The notes under the pieces are model-generated. The model saw nothing but the letters and a program-made list of their open reading frames with translations. It was not told where the DNA came from and did no database searches. This document shows positions 34,653 through 44,134 of a stretch of DNA of 64,000 nucleotides, one piece after another. Position 1 is the stretch's first letter. Every line of letters starts with the position of its first letter. A program made the position numbers and the translations under genes. The stretch is from the NCBI GenBank assembly GCA_002256115.1, contig NKIK01000009.1:51700-115699 (forward strand), in the 5' to 3' direction. The stretch is from Burkholderiales bacterium PBB3 (GTDB lineage: Bacteria > Pseudomonadota > Gammaproteobacteria > Burkholderiales > Burkholderiaceae_C).

Positions 34653-36449
34653 ATGCCAACCTACAACCCCCCACTGCGCGACATGCAATTTGTGATGCAC
34701 GAAGTGCTCAATGTTGTTGATGAGTTGAAGCAAATCCCCAAGCATGCTGAGATGGATGTGGACACCATCAATGCGGTGCTGGAAGAGGGCGGCAAGTTCG
34801 CCTCTGAAGTTATTTTTCCGCTGAACATTTCGGGCGATGCCGAAGGCTGCACGCTGGACATCAAAACCCACGCGGTGACCACGCCCAAGGGTTTCAAAGA
34901 AGCCTACAAGACCTACGTTGAAGGCGGCTGGGCTGCGCTGGGTTGTGACCCTGAGTTTGGCGGCCAAGGCCTGCCCCTGGTGGTCAACGGCATGTTCTAC
35001 GAAATGCTGAACAGCGCCAACCAGGCCTGGACCATGTACCCCGGCCTGACGCACGGCGCTTACCACGCGCTGCACACGCACGGCACCGAAGAACAAAAGC
35101 AAACCTACCTGCACAAGATGACCAGCGGCGAGTGGACCGGCACCATGTGCCTGACCGAACCCCATTGCGGTACCGATCTTGGGCTGATGCGCACCAAGGC
35201 TGAGCCCCAAGCCGACGGCACCTACAAGATCACCGGCAACAAGATCTTCATCAGCGCCGGTGAACACGACATGGCCGACAACATCATCCATTTGGTGCTG
35301 GCTCGCCTGCCCGATGCGCCTCCCGGTATCAAGGGCGTCAGCCTGTTCATCGTGCCCAAGTTCAACGTCAACAAAGACGGTAGCTTGGGTTCTCGCAACG
35401 GCATTTACTGCGGTGGCCTGGAGCACAAGATGGGCATCAAGTCCAACGCGACGGCCCAGATCGTCATGGAAGACGCCATTGGCACCTTGGTCGGCCAGCC
35501 CAACAAGGGTATGCAGGGCATGTTCGTGATGATGAACTCCGCCCGTCTGGGCGTGGGCAACCAGTCTTTGGGACTGACCGAAGTGGCCTTCCAAAACGCC
35601 TTGGCCTATGCCAAAGACCGTATTCAAATGCGTTCGCTGTCGGGTACCAAAGCCAAAGACAAGCCGGCCGATCCGATCATCGTGCACCCCGATGTGCGCA
35701 AGATGTTGCTCACGGCCAAGGCCTACGCTGAAGGCGGTCGCATGCTGCAGGCGTATTGCGCCATGTTGCTCGAAAAAGAGCACGGTCACCCCGACGAAAA
35801 AGTACGCAAGGACTCCGGCGAGTTGGTGGCTATGTTGACACCGATCGCCAAGGCCTTCTTGACTGACAACGGACACATTTCCACCAATGCCTGCATGCAA
35901 GTGTTTGGCGGCCACGGCTTCATCAAGGAATGGGGCATGGAGCAGTTCGTGCGCGACAACCGCATCAATATGATCTACGAAGGTACCAACACCATCCAGT
36001 CGCTGGACCTGCTGGGCCGCAAGATTCTGGGCAACAACGGCGCCACGCTGAAGAAGTTCGGCAAGCTGATTGGCGAGCTGGTGGACGAAGAAGGCACCAA
36101 CGAAAAGATGAGCGAGTTCATCACGCCCATCGCGGTGTTGGGCGATCAGATGACCAAGTTCACAACCGAAATTGGTTTCAAAGGCTTCCAGAACCCCGAC
36201 GAAGTGGGCGCCGCTGCGGTGGACTACCTGCGCGTCGCAGGCCACTTGGTGTTTGGTTACTTCTTTGCCCGTATGGCCCAAGTCGCGCTGCGCGAAATCG
36301 CTGCCGGTAACACCGACCAGTTCTACCTGGCCAAGCTGCAAACCGCACGCTTCTATTTCGCCAAGCTGTTCCCTGAGACTGCAACGCTGATGCGCACTGC
36401 GCGCACCGGCAGCAAGGTGCTGATGGATACCGACGCGGTTTTCGCGTAA
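34653..36449 (+). CDS. Acyl-CoA dehydrogenase, long form (DmdC/FadE-like)
   Basis: A 598-residue flavoprotein of the acyl-CoA dehydrogenase group with an extra C-terminal domain, which includes DmdC and beta-oxidation enzymes. Motifs are TGTMCLTEPHCGTDLGLM (FAD binding), the KITGNKIFISAGEH strand, GGLEHKMGIKSNAT, HGFIKEWGMEQFVRDNRINMIYEGTN (catalytic Glu) and the C-terminal RVAGHLVFGYFFARM. It introduces the 2,3-double bond into acyl-CoA. It is the first enzyme gene after the TetR regulator. Confidence 0.92.
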   Translation: MPTYNPPLRDMQFVMHEVLNVVDELKQIPKHAEMDVDTINAVLEEGGKFASEVIFPLNISGDAEGCTLDIKTHAVTTPKGFKEAYKTYVEGGWAALGCDPEFGGQGLPLVVNGMFYEMLNSANQAWTMYPGLTHGAYHALHTHGTEEQKQTYLHKMTSGEWTGTMCLTEPHCGTDLGLMRTKAEPQADGTYKITGNKIFISAGEHDMADNIIHLVLARLPDAPPGIKGVSLFIVPKFNVNKDGSLGSRNGIYCGGLEHKMGIKSNATAQIVMEDAIGTLVGQPNKGMQGMFVMMNSARLGVGNQSLGLTEVAFQNALAYAKDRIQMRSLSGTKAKDKPADPIIVHPDVRKMLLTAKAYAEGGRMLQAYCAMLLEKEHGHPDEKVRKDSGELVAMLTPIAKAFLTDNGHISTNACMQVFGGHGFIKEWGMEQFVRDNRINMIYEGTNTIQSLDLLGRKILGNNGATLKKFGKLIGELVDEEGTNEKMSEFITPIAVLGDQMTKFTTEIGFKGFQNPDEVGAAAVDYLRVAGHLVFGYFFARMAQVALREIAAGNTDQFYLAKLQTARFYFAKLFPETATLMRTARTGSKVLMDTDAVFA

Positions 36450-36488
36450 CTGCCTAGCCCCTTGCAACACACCATGAGGAATCTCACC

Positions 36489-36929
36489 ATGCGTTTGACT
36501 GTTCTTGCTGTCGTTTTGGCTGGGTCTGCACTGTCTGCCACGGCGCAGATGACCCCCGTGGGCTTGTGGAAAACCATCAGCGACAAGACTGGCGAGGTCG
36601 CCTCCGAAGTGCGCGTGGTGGACAACGCTGGTGTGCTCTCCGGGCGCATTGAGCGCACCTTCCGCACAGATGTGAAAGCCGACGCCAAGTGCGACCTGTG
36701 CAAGGACGATCGCAAAGACCAGCCCATCATCGGGCTGGAGATCATCCGTGGTTTGGGCAAGAACCCAACGAAAGACGTGTGGGAAGGCGGCACCGTGGTC
36801 GACCCCGACAACGGCACGGTCTACAAACTCAAAATGACGCCGATTGATGGCGGCAAGAAACTCGAAGTGCGCGGATTCGTCGGCTTCTCCCTGTTTGGCA
36901 GAACCCAGACCTGGATCCGTGCGCAGTAA
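36489..36929 (+). CDS. DUF2147 secreted protein
   Basis: A 146-residue exported protein with a Sec signal peptide (MRLTVLAVVLAGSALSATAQ, cleavage near residue 20). The mature part contains PVGLWKTISDKTGE, CDLCKDDRKDQP and GRTQTWIRA, the pattern of the DUF2147 family found beside fatty-acid genes in betaproteobacteria. Function is unknown; a lipid-binding beta fold is plausible. ATG 36489 is preferred because GAGGAA lies 8 bases upstream. Confidence 0.85.
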   Translation: MRLTVLAVVLAGSALSATAQMTPVGLWKTISDKTGEVASEVRVVDNAGVLSGRIERTFRTDVKADAKCDLCKDDRKDQPIIGLEIIRGLGKNPTKDVWEGGTVVDPDNGTVYKLKMTPIDGGKKLEVRGFVGFSLFGRTQTWIRAQ

Positions 36930-36948
36930 ATTTGTCTTAGGAGACACC

Positions 36949-39369
36949 ATGTCCCGTTTTAATGTTCGAAAAGTAGCCGTGCTGGGTGCCGGCGTGATGG
37001 GGGCGCAGATTGCGGCCCATCTGGTCAATGTCAAAGTGCCGGTGGTGCTGTTTGACCTGCCCGCCAAAGAAGGCCCGAAGAATGGCATCGTGACCAAGGC
37101 TATTGAGAACCTCAAAAAGCTCAAGCCCGCACCGCTGGGCGTGGTGGACGATGCCGCGTTGATTGGCCAAGCCAACTACGAAGAGCATCTGGAGCAACTG
37201 CGCGATTGCGACCTGATCATCGAAGCCATCGCCGAGCGTATGGACTGGAAGCTCGATCTGTACAAGAAGATCGCGCCTTTCATTGGCCCGAACACCATCG
37301 TGGCGTCCAACACGTCCGGCCTGTCGATCACTAAATTGAGTGAGGCACTGCCCGAGGAAATCAAGCACCGCTTCTGCGGCATCCACTTCTTCAACCCACC
37401 CCGCTACATGGCGCTGGTGGAGCTCATCAACACGCCCACCACCGAAGCCCAGTACCTGGACGCGCTGGAAGACTTTGTGACCAGCAATCTGGGCAAGGGC
37501 GTTGTCCGCGCCAAGGACTCCCCGAACTTCATCGCCAACCGCGTCGGTATCGCCGGCATGTTGACGACCATGAAGGAAGTGGAAAACTTCGGTCTGACGT
37601 TTGACGTGGTGGACGACCTGACCGGCAAGAAGCTGGGCCGTGCATCGTCGGGCACCTTCCGCACCGCAGACGTGGTCGGTCTGGACACCATGGGCCATGT
37701 GATCAAGACGCTGCAGGACACGCTGAGCGGCGACGCTACCGCAGGGGCTGGCAAGTTTGACCCTTTCTACGAAAGCTTCGCCACCCCCGCCGTGTTGAAG
37801 ACTTTGCTGGAGATGGGTAACCTGGGTCAGAAGACCAAGGCCGGTTTCTTCAAGAAGGTTGGCCGAGATGTGCTGCGCTTCGACTTGGACAGTAAAGAGT
37901 ACGTGCCTGCCGGTCAAAAGGCCGACGAGGTCTATGGTCGCATGCTCAAGAAGCCCGCCGCCGAGCGACTGAAACTGTTGCGCAACGCCGAGGGCAAGGA
38001 AGGCCAGTTCCTGTGGGCCATTCTGCGCAACAGCTTCCATTACGCCGCCATCCACCTGGCTTCGATTGCCGACAACGCCCGCGATGTGGACTTCTGCATG
38101 CGCTGGGGTTTTGGCATGCAGCAGGGTCCGTTCGAGCTGTGGCAAGAAGCCGGCTGGCTGGAAGTCGCCAACATGATCAAGGAAGATATCGACTCTGGCA
38201 AAGCGCTGTGCAAAGCACCGCTGCCCGACTGGGTGTTCAAAGGCCCGGTGGCCGACGCGGGTGGTGTGCATACGCCCGCTGGTTCGTGGAACCCGACGAC
38301 CGGAACTTTTGTGCCCGTGCGCAAGCTGCCCGTGTACGAACGCCAGCATTTTCCCGAGAGCGTGCTGGGTGCCAATGCGCCATCCGCAACAACCGCAGGC
38401 AAGACGATTTCTGAAGACGAATCCATCCGCCTGTGGACGCTGGATGACGACGTTCTGATCGCCAGCATCAAGACCAAGATGCACGCCATCGGTGGCGGCG
38501 TCATCGAAGGCCTGCTGCAAGCGCAAGAGCTGGCCGAGAAAGATTACAAGGGCCTGGTGATCTGGTCGCCGGATGAAATGTTTTCCGTCGGTGCTGATCT
38601 GCAAGGCATGATGCCCGCGTTCATCATGGGCGGTGTCCAGGCGGTTGAGGGCGCAGAAGCCGAGCTGCAAAACGCGATGCTCAAGCTGCGGTACTCCAAC
38701 GTGCCCGTGGTGTCTGCCGTGCGCGGTCTGGCCCTGGGTGGTGGCTGCGAGCTGGCGGTGTATTCCAGCAAGCGCGTCGTCGCGATGGAAAGCTACATTG
38801 GCCTGGTCGAAGTCGGTGTGGGTCTGGTGCCCGGTGCCGGTGGCCTGACCTATATCGCACGCCGTGCGGCCGAAAACATGGCGCTGTCCACCTCCAAGGA
38901 TGTGTTGCCTTTTCTGACCGAAGGCTTCACCGCTGCGGCCATGGCCAAGGTGGGCACCAGCGCGCTGGAGTCCCGCAAGCTGGGCTACCTGCTGGACAGC
39001 GATATCGTGGTGCCGCACAAGGACGAGTTGCTGTTCGTGGCCATCAACGAAGCCAAAGCCATGTACACCAGCGGCTATCGCGCGCCGCACAAGCGCAGCT
39101 TCCCGGTCGCGGGCCGCAGCGGCATTGCCACGATCCGTGCCCAACTGGTCAACATGCGTGACGGCGGTTTTATTAGTGCGCACGATTTCCACATCGGCCT
39201 GCTGATTGCCGAAGTGGTGTGTGGCGGGCAGGTGGATGCGGGCACGTTGGTGACTGAGGAATACCTGCTGGCGATGGAGCGCAAGGCGTTCACCTCGCTG
39301 CTGACGCACCCCAAGACGCAAGAACGCATCATGGGCATGATGTCCACCGGCAAACCGGTGCGCAACTGA
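36949..39369 (+). CDS. 3-hydroxyacyl-CoA dehydrogenase/enoyl-CoA hydratase (FadN/FadB-like)
   Basis: An 806-residue bifunctional beta-oxidation enzyme with the dehydrogenase first, as in FadN. Residues 1-300 contain VAVLGAGVMGAQIAAHL (NAD loop), SNTSGLSITKLSEAL, and the catalytic His in FCGIHFFNPPRYM. The C-terminal crotonase part (about 510-800) has DEMFSVGADLQGM and LALGGGCELAVYSSKRV with VGVGLVPGAGG. It is preceded by AGGAGA. Neighbouring thiolase and acyl-CoA dehydrogenase complete a beta-oxidation cycle. Confidence 0.93.
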   Translation: MSRFNVRKVAVLGAGVMGAQIAAHLVNVKVPVVLFDLPAKEGPKNGIVTKAIENLKKLKPAPLGVVDDAALIGQANYEEHLEQLRDCDLIIEAIAERMDWKLDLYKKIAPFIGPNTIVASNTSGLSITKLSEALPEEIKHRFCGIHFFNPPRYMALVELINTPTTEAQYLDALEDFVTSNLGKGVVRAKDSPNFIANRVGIAGMLTTMKEVENFGLTFDVVDDLTGKKLGRASSGTFRTADVVGLDTMGHVIKTLQDTLSGDATAGAGKFDPFYESFATPAVLKTLLEMGNLGQKTKAGFFKKVGRDVLRFDLDSKEYVPAGQKADEVYGRMLKKPAAERLKLLRNAEGKEGQFLWAILRNSFHYAAIHLASIADNARDVDFCMRWGFGMQQGPFELWQEAGWLEVANMIKEDIDSGKALCKAPLPDWVFKGPVADAGGVHTPAGSWNPTTGTFVPVRKLPVYERQHFPESVLGANAPSATTAGKTISEDESIRLWTLDDDVLIASIKTKMHAIGGGVIEGLLQAQELAEKDYKGLVIWSPDEMFSVGADLQGMMPAFIMGGVQAVEGAEAELQNAMLKLRYSNVPVVSAVRGLALGGGCELAVYSSKRVVAMESYIGLVEVGVGLVPGAGGLTYIARRAAENMALSTSKDVLPFLTEGFTAAAMAKVGTSALESRKLGYLLDSDIVVPHKDELLFVAINEAKAMYTSGYRAPHKRSFPVAGRSGIATIRAQLVNMRDGGFISAHDFHIGLLIAEVVCGGQVDAGTLVTEEYLLAMERKAFTSLLTHPKTQERIMGMMSTGKPVRN

Positions 39370-39370
39370 C

Positions 39371-39934
39371 ATGAACACGCTGACTGCCGACGCAGTGCCT
39401 TCAGCGTTCGCGCCACGGCCCAACCGCCTGGCGCGGTCGGTGGCCAAGCTGGAGCGCATCCCCGCGTTCCTGCGGCCCTGGCTGCGCAACCGCGTGATGG
39501 GACGTGCGGTGCCCTTTACCGGCACCGCAGGCCTGAACTTCGCGGAGATGTCGCCCGAGCAAGTGGTGATCACGGTGCCCAATGTGCGCCGTGTGCAAAA
39601 CCATATTCAGGGTGTGCATGCCGCTGCCATGGCTTTGCTGGCAGAAACCGCAACCGGCATGGTGGTTGGCATGAATGTGCGCGACGACAGCCTGCCGCTT
39701 TGCAAGACGCTGCATATTGACTTCAAACGTCGCGCACAAGGTGGTTTGCGCGCCGTGGCCCGCCTGTCGCCAGCCCAGCGCGAGCTGATGCTGAAGAACG
39801 ACAAGGGTGAGGTCAGCGTGCTGGTGCAAGTCAGCGATGAATCGGGCGAGCAGCCCATCCAGTGTGAATTTATCTGGGCGTGGATACCTACGCCGCCACC
39901 AAAAAACATTGCGGGACAGACCGCAGCGGCGTAG
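39371..39934 (+). CDS. DUF4442-type hotdog-fold thioesterase
   Basis: A 187-residue protein that starts 1 base after the preceding stop. It has NHIQGVHAAAMALLAETATGMVVGM, the helix-and-strand signature of DUF4442 hotdog thioesterases, and HIDFKRRAQGGLRAVA. Such proteins probably hydrolyse or bind acyl-CoA in beta-oxidation operons. The exact substrate is unknown. Confidence 0.82.
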   Translation: MNTLTADAVPSAFAPRPNRLARSVAKLERIPAFLRPWLRNRVMGRAVPFTGTAGLNFAEMSPEQVVITVPNVRRVQNHIQGVHAAAMALLAETATGMVVGMNVRDDSLPLCKTLHIDFKRRAQGGLRAVARLSPAQRELMLKNDKGEVSVLVQVSDESGEQPIQCEFIWAWIPTPPPKNIAGQTAAA

Positions 39935-39969
39935 TCGCAAACTCTGCCCCCAACTGATTAGGAGTTTTT

Positions 39970-41163
39970 ATGAAACAAGTCCAAGACGCTTACATCGTTG
40001 CTGCCACGCGCACGCCCATCGGCCGCTCCGGCCGCGGCTACTTCCGCAATACCCGCCCCGACGAGTTGCTGGTCGCCGCCTTGCGCAGCGCCATGCTGCA
40101 GGTCCCTACGCTCGACCCCAAAGCGATTGAAGACGCCATCATCGGCTGCTCCTTCCCCGAAGGCGAGCAAGGCATGAACATGGCCCGCGTGGCCGTGGGC
40201 CTGGCCTTTGACCACCCCGTGGGCGGCATCACCGTCAACCGCTTCTGCGCCTCCGGTATCTCTGCGATTCAGATGGCTGCCGACCGCATCCGCGTGGGCG
40301 AGGCCGATGTACTGATCGCTGGCGGTGCCGAGTCCATGAGCATGGTGCCTATGGGCGGTGGCAAGCCATCCTTCAACCCCGAAGTGTTTGCGCGTGACGA
40401 AAACGTCGGCATCGCCTACGGCATGGGCCTCACCGCAGAGAAGGTGGCTCAGCAGTGGAAAGTCTCTCGCGAAATGCAAGATGCGTTCGCACTGGAATCG
40501 CACCTGCGCGCTGTCAAGGCGCAACAGGCTGGCGAATTCACCAACGAGATCACACCCATCGACGTGATCGAGCGCACGCCCAACCTCGCCACCGGCGAAG
40601 TCACCACCAAGACCCGCACCGTGAGCCTGGACGAAGGCCCGCGCCCTGACACCACGCTGGAAGCGCTGGGCAAATTGAAGCCCGTGTTCGCGGCGCGCGG
40701 CAGCGTCACTGCCGGTAACAGCTCGCAGACCAGCGATGGCGCAGGCGCGTTGATCCTGGCTAGCGAAAAAGCGGTCAAGCAATTTGGACTGACACCCTTG
40801 GCCCGCTTTGTGTCCTTTGCTGCACGCGGCGTGCCACCGGAAATCATGGGCATTGGCCCGATCGAAGCCATTCCTGCGGCCTTGCGCTACGCCGGTCTGC
40901 AACACAGCGATATCGACTGGTTCGAATTGAACGAAGCCTTCGCGGCCCAGTCGCTGGCCGTCATCAACACGCTGGGTCTGGACGCATCCAAGGTCAACCC
41001 CATGGGCGGCGCCATTGCGCTGGGCCACCCACTGGGTGCGACGGGTGCTATCCGCGCCGCGACAGTCATTCACGCGCTGCGCCGCCACAATCTGAAGTAC
41101 GGCATGGTGACCATGTGCGTAGGCACCGGGCAAGGAGCTGCTGGAATTTTTGAACGCGTCTAA
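39970..41163 (+). CDS. fadA: Acetyl-CoA C-acyltransferase (thiolase)
   Basis: A 397-residue thiolase that releases acetyl-CoA in the last beta-oxidation step. The nucleophile Cys is in VNRFCASGISAIQ (about residue 92), the His in GGAIALGHPLGATGA and the second Cys in MCVGTGQGAAG. Active-site residues are intact. It is the last gene before a strong terminator, ending the operon that begins at 33939. Confidence 0.95.
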   Translation: MKQVQDAYIVAATRTPIGRSGRGYFRNTRPDELLVAALRSAMLQVPTLDPKAIEDAIIGCSFPEGEQGMNMARVAVGLAFDHPVGGITVNRFCASGISAIQMAADRIRVGEADVLIAGGAESMSMVPMGGGKPSFNPEVFARDENVGIAYGMGLTAEKVAQQWKVSREMQDAFALESHLRAVKAQQAGEFTNEITPIDVIERTPNLATGEVTTKTRTVSLDEGPRPDTTLEALGKLKPVFAARGSVTAGNSSQTSDGAGALILASEKAVKQFGLTPLARFVSFAARGVPPEIMGIGPIEAIPAALRYAGLQHSDIDWFELNEAFAAQSLAVINTLGLDASKVNPMGGAIALGHPLGATGAIRAATVIHALRRHNLKYGMVTMCVGTGQGAAGIFERV

Positions 41164-41176
41164 GCGGACAGAAGCC

Positions 41177-41202
41177 AGGCCACCGCAAGGTGGCCTTTTT
41201 TT
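41177..41202 (+). terminator. Rho-independent terminator after the thiolase gene
   Basis: An 8-bp stem AGGCCACC/GGTGGCCT with a GCAA tetraloop (41177-41196) is followed by seven T. It lies 14 bases after the thiolase stop. Confidence 0.92.
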
Positions 41203-41229
41203 GGACACTTTTTAGACACTAATTGCCCT

Positions 41230-42036
41230 ATGACTCCACATTCCTTTGACGAATCGATTGCGCTGACGCGCCAGCCCGACGGCAGCTTTACGGGCAACAC
41301 ACACCCGGCCTATGCCAACATGGTCGGCCCCTATGGCGGCACCACGGCGGCCCAGTTGCTGAACGCCGTGTTGCAGCACCCAGACTTGCTGGGCGAGCCG
41401 CTGTCGCTGACCGTGAACTTCTGCGCCGGTGTTGCCGATGGCGCGTTTGTGGTGAATGCAAAACCCGCGCGCACCAATCGCTCCACCCAGCACTGGACGA
41501 TTGAGATGCTGCAAACCGGCGAAGTGGTGACAACCGCCACGGCAGTGACCGCGGTGCGGCGCGAGACCTGGGCCGACGACGAAATCAGCATGCCCACGGT
41601 GCCTGCGCCCGCTGAGGTACCCGCGCAAACCGGTCACGCGCCCATGGCGTTCATCAAACAATACGATATGCGTCCCATCGTCGGCGGCATGCCTTCGGAG
41701 TGGGACGGCAGCCTGCACAGCAGCTTGACGCAGTTGTGGTTACGTGACCAGCAGCCGCGCCCATTGGACTACCCATCACTCGCAGCAATGTCCGACATCT
41801 TTTACCCGCGCGTGTTTGTGCGCCGCCGCTCGCCGACGCCCGCAGGCACGGTGTCCATCACGACTTACTTCCACGCCAATGCGGCGCAGCTGGCGCAGAC
41901 GGGCACTGGCTATTTGCTGGGCCAAGCGCGCGCGAGCGCATTTCGCAATGGCTTCTCGGACCAGAGCGCGCAGATCTGGAACGAGGCCGGTGTGCTGCTG
42001 GCCAGCAGCCATCAGATTGTTTACTTTAAAGGCTAG
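41230..42036 (+). CDS. Acyl-CoA thioesterase, TesB-like double hotdog
   Basis: A 268-residue protein with two hotdog repeats of the TesB/4HBT_3 type. The first contains YGGTTAAQLLNAVLQHP and NRSTQHWTIEMLQTGE; the second contains SLAAMSDIFYPRVF and TYFHANAAQLAQTGTGYLLGQARAS. It hydrolyses acyl-CoA. It begins 28 bases after the terminator and is probably co-transcribed with the next gene, which starts 2 bases after its stop. Confidence 0.87.
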   Translation: MTPHSFDESIALTRQPDGSFTGNTHPAYANMVGPYGGTTAAQLLNAVLQHPDLLGEPLSLTVNFCAGVADGAFVVNAKPARTNRSTQHWTIEMLQTGEVVTTATAVTAVRRETWADDEISMPTVPAPAEVPAQTGHAPMAFIKQYDMRPIVGGMPSEWDGSLHSSLTQLWLRDQQPRPLDYPSLAAMSDIFYPRVFVRRRSPTPAGTVSITTYFHANAAQLAQTGTGYLLGQARASAFRNGFSDQSAQIWNEAGVLLASSHQIVYFKG

Positions 42037-42038
42037 TC

Positions 42039-42803
42039 ATGACAGATATCTTCATCCACACCGCCGACGGCGTGATGACCCTGACCCTGAACCGCGTCGA
42101 CAAGAAAAACTCGTTCACGCAGGCCATGTACGGAGCCTGCGCCGATGCGTTGGCGCAGGCCAGCACCGATGACAGCGTGCGCGCCGTGGTGCTGCAGGGC
42201 CACGCCACCATCTTCAGTGCGGGCAATGACATCGGTGATTTTCTGAATGGACCGGTGTCTACCCAAGAGTCGCCGGTGTTCCGCTTTTTGCGCGGCATTG
42301 CCACTTTCCCCAAGCCGCTGGTGGCTGCGGTGTGTGGCCCGGCGGTGGGCATTGGCACCACGCTGCTGTTCCATTGCGACCTGGTCTACGCGGGTGACAA
42401 CGCGGCGTTCTCGATGCCCTTTGTGAACCTGGGCCTGTGCCCCGAAGCCGCCAGCAGCCTGCTGGTGCCACAGATGCTGGGCTACCACCGCGCTGCCGAA
42501 GCATTGCTGCTGGGCGAGCCCTTCATGGCAGAAGCCGCGTTGGAAGTGGGCCTCGTCAATCGCATCGTTCCGCCCATGGAAGCCAACGGCGTGGCGCAGG
42601 CGCAGGCCCGGAAGCTGGCCGCCAAGCCGCTGTCGTCGTTGATGGAAATCAAGCGCTTCATGAAGAAGGGCCAGATGGCTAAGGTGCTGGAAGTGATGGC
42701 CGAAGAAGGCGAACGCTTTGGCCAGATGCTGCGCGAGCCGGCAGCTCGAGAGGCGTTTACTGCGTTCATGGAAAAGCGTCGTCCGGACTTTAGCCAGGTC
42801 TGA
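42039..42803 (+). CDS. Enoyl-CoA hydratase/isomerase family protein
   Basis: A 254-residue crotonase-fold enzyme. It has IFSAGNDIGDFL (oxyanion hole), AVCGPAVGIGTTLLFHCDLVYA and FSMPFVNLGLCPEAAS. The last segment matches the isomerase-like subgroup, where the hydratase catalytic glutamate is placed differently, so it may be a delta-isomerase rather than a hydratase. A strong terminator follows 16 bases after the stop. Confidence 0.9.
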   Translation: MTDIFIHTADGVMTLTLNRVDKKNSFTQAMYGACADALAQASTDDSVRAVVLQGHATIFSAGNDIGDFLNGPVSTQESPVFRFLRGIATFPKPLVAAVCGPAVGIGTTLLFHCDLVYAGDNAAFSMPFVNLGLCPEAASSLLVPQMLGYHRAAEALLLGEPFMAEAALEVGLVNRIVPPMEANGVAQAQARKLAAKPLSSLMEIKRFMKKGQMAKVLEVMAEEGERFGQMLREPAAREAFTAFMEKRRPDFSQV

Positions 42804-42819
42804 GCCGCCGGTCAGAGAC

Positions 42820-42846
42820 AAAAAAGCGGCCTTGCGCCGCTTTTTT
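42820..42846. terminator. Bidirectional-type intrinsic terminator
   Basis: AAAAAAGCGGC and GCCGCTTTTTT form an 11-bp inverted repeat around a CTTGC loop. It ends the thioesterase/hydratase pair on the plus strand. Confidence 0.93.
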
Positions 42847-42869
42847 GCATGCCAAATGTGCTCCGTAGG

Positions 42870-42908
42870 CCGTGGATAGTGCGGGAGCAGCTATCAGTTT
42901 GGTAGCAA
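42870..42908 (+). repeat. Dispersed repeat copy C
   Basis: Contains GTGGATAGTGCGGGAGCAGC followed after about 10 bases by GGTAGCA. It lies just after the terminator and forms the upstream open end of the next coding frame. Confidence 0.8.
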
Positions 42909-42967
42909 GTGCATCTCAAATGTATGCAAGGTACGACCGAGGCGGAGGGTTTGCGACAAAATGGGTC

Positions 42968-43552
42968 ATGCGCCTAGATCAAGATCAAGATCCAAGCTTC
43001 CTGCTGCTTATGGCTCAACCTGCAACGCAGGTGCGACTTGCGGCAATGCAAGAGATCGTCGCAAATGGCTGGGACCGACAATTGGGGAGCACATTGTTCG
43101 ATCCGCAGGACTGGCACCAGTCGCTATCCCCTAAATACGGATTCAGCGACGACAAATGCCGCCGCATGATGAAGGCTGGCGCGCGGGTCGATGCTGCGGC
43201 CTTCACAACGGTGTTGAATCGCGTGCGCGGCGAGGCCCGAATCTCCAACAAGATCCACTGGGAATTTCGGGCGACGCGGCGGCCTCCGGAATTCGATGCG
43301 CTACAGGTGGCTATCCGCCATGCCCTGATCCAAGAGGGGCTTGAGGTGATGCACGGGCATACCCCGCACGTCAGCATCTGTTACTGGGCGCCTGGCACGC
43401 TCCCCCTCACCAAAATACACCCCATCCCCTGGCGGATCGACGAGCTGTTGCTTGTCAAAACGCAGCCGGGCACGCCCCGCTACCAAACGCTTGCCCGATG
43501 GCCTCTGCGGCCCGCACCGGCTGGAGTGGAGAGCCAACACGAGCTGTGGTGA
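42968..43552 (+). CDS. 2'-5' RNA ligase family (2H phosphoesterase) protein
   Basis: A protein of about 194 residues with the two His-x-Ser/Thr-x motifs that define 2H phosphoesterases of the LigT/ThpR family: WHQSLS and HVSICY, spaced about 95 residues apart. Such enzymes act on 2'-5' or cyclic phosphodiester bonds in RNA or nucleotides. The reading frame continues upstream through repeat copy C to 42872, so the true start is unclear; ATG 42968 lies beyond the repeat but lacks a well-placed ribosome site. The gene may be intact or may have lost its original 5' end. Confidence 0.7.
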   Translation: MRLDQDQDPSFLLLMAQPATQVRLAAMQEIVANGWDRQLGSTLFDPQDWHQSLSPKYGFSDDKCRRMMKAGARVDAAAFTTVLNRVRGEARISNKIHWEFRATRRPPEFDALQVAIRHALIQEGLEVMHGHTPHVSICYWAPGTLPLTKIHPIPWRIDELLLVKTQPGTPRYQTLARWPLRPAPAGVESQHELW

Positions 43553-43612
43553 TGAGGAAGGTGGGCGTTCACCATGACGCACCTCCACCACATCGCAGTG
43601 CCCGTGGTCGGG

Positions 43613-43885
43613 CTATTGGGTGCGTATATCGGCCGAGGCCAACAGCGCGCTGCCCCGAGAAGAGGCTTGCACCCGCTGCGCGATGCAGTCATCGCGCTCA
43701 CGCGGGCCCTGTGCGGAGCCGCATCGCCATTGCGTTTCAGCGCGCTCGGCGTAAACCGCTTTTACCGTCGCCCCCTGATGAACAGCGTTTTGCAGCACCT
43801 GGAGCAAGGTCAAGAAAAGCGCCAGAATTACGACGGCACCCATCAGGTAAGGCCCAACACCGTTGCGGAAGTTTTTAAAGTCCAT
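43613..43885 (-). CDS. Small single-helix membrane protein, hypothetical
   Basis: A 90-residue protein. ATG 43885 has an excellent AGGAG ribosome site 7 bases upstream. One hydrophobic helix (YLMGAVVILALFLTLLQVL) spans residues 13-31, followed by a soluble tail with two Cys (RCG and DDC). It is convergent with the 2H phosphoesterase gene. I recognise no family. The longer open frame to 44122 has no support. Confidence 0.6.
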   Translation of the reverse strand: MDFKNFRNGVGPYLMGAVVILALFLTLLQVLQNAVHQGATVKAVYAERAETQWRCGSAQGPRERDDCIAQRVQASSRGSALLASADIRTQ

Positions 43886-44134
43886 GCGAATTCTCCTTGG
43901 CCCCGCCCGAAATTGCGGTTGGGTGGGGCTATTGTGAAAATCGCCTGAACATGCGTCTGTGCAACGGCGCACGCAACATGTGCTACTTCCGTTTGTGGCT
44001 AAGCCATGATCGCAACGGGCGCAGTCGTCCATTTCGGACCGTAATCGAGCAGTAGACTGACGTGAATTTTGAGCATGGGCTCGCAGGGCAAAAGCGCGGC
44101 CGATTGCGGTCACACCAACCACCGGAGGTTATCC

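Noticed and set aside
34005..37175. A 1056-codon open frame on the minus strand opposite the TetR, acyl-CoA dehydrogenase and FadN-like genes
   Set aside because: It is His/Gln/Val-rich, matches no family and lies exactly antisense to well-identified genes; it is a by-product of GC-rich codon use.
36937..39582. An 881-codon minus-strand frame opposite the FadN-like gene
   Set aside because: The same antisense artefact; the plus-strand gene has complete catalytic motifs and a ribosome site.
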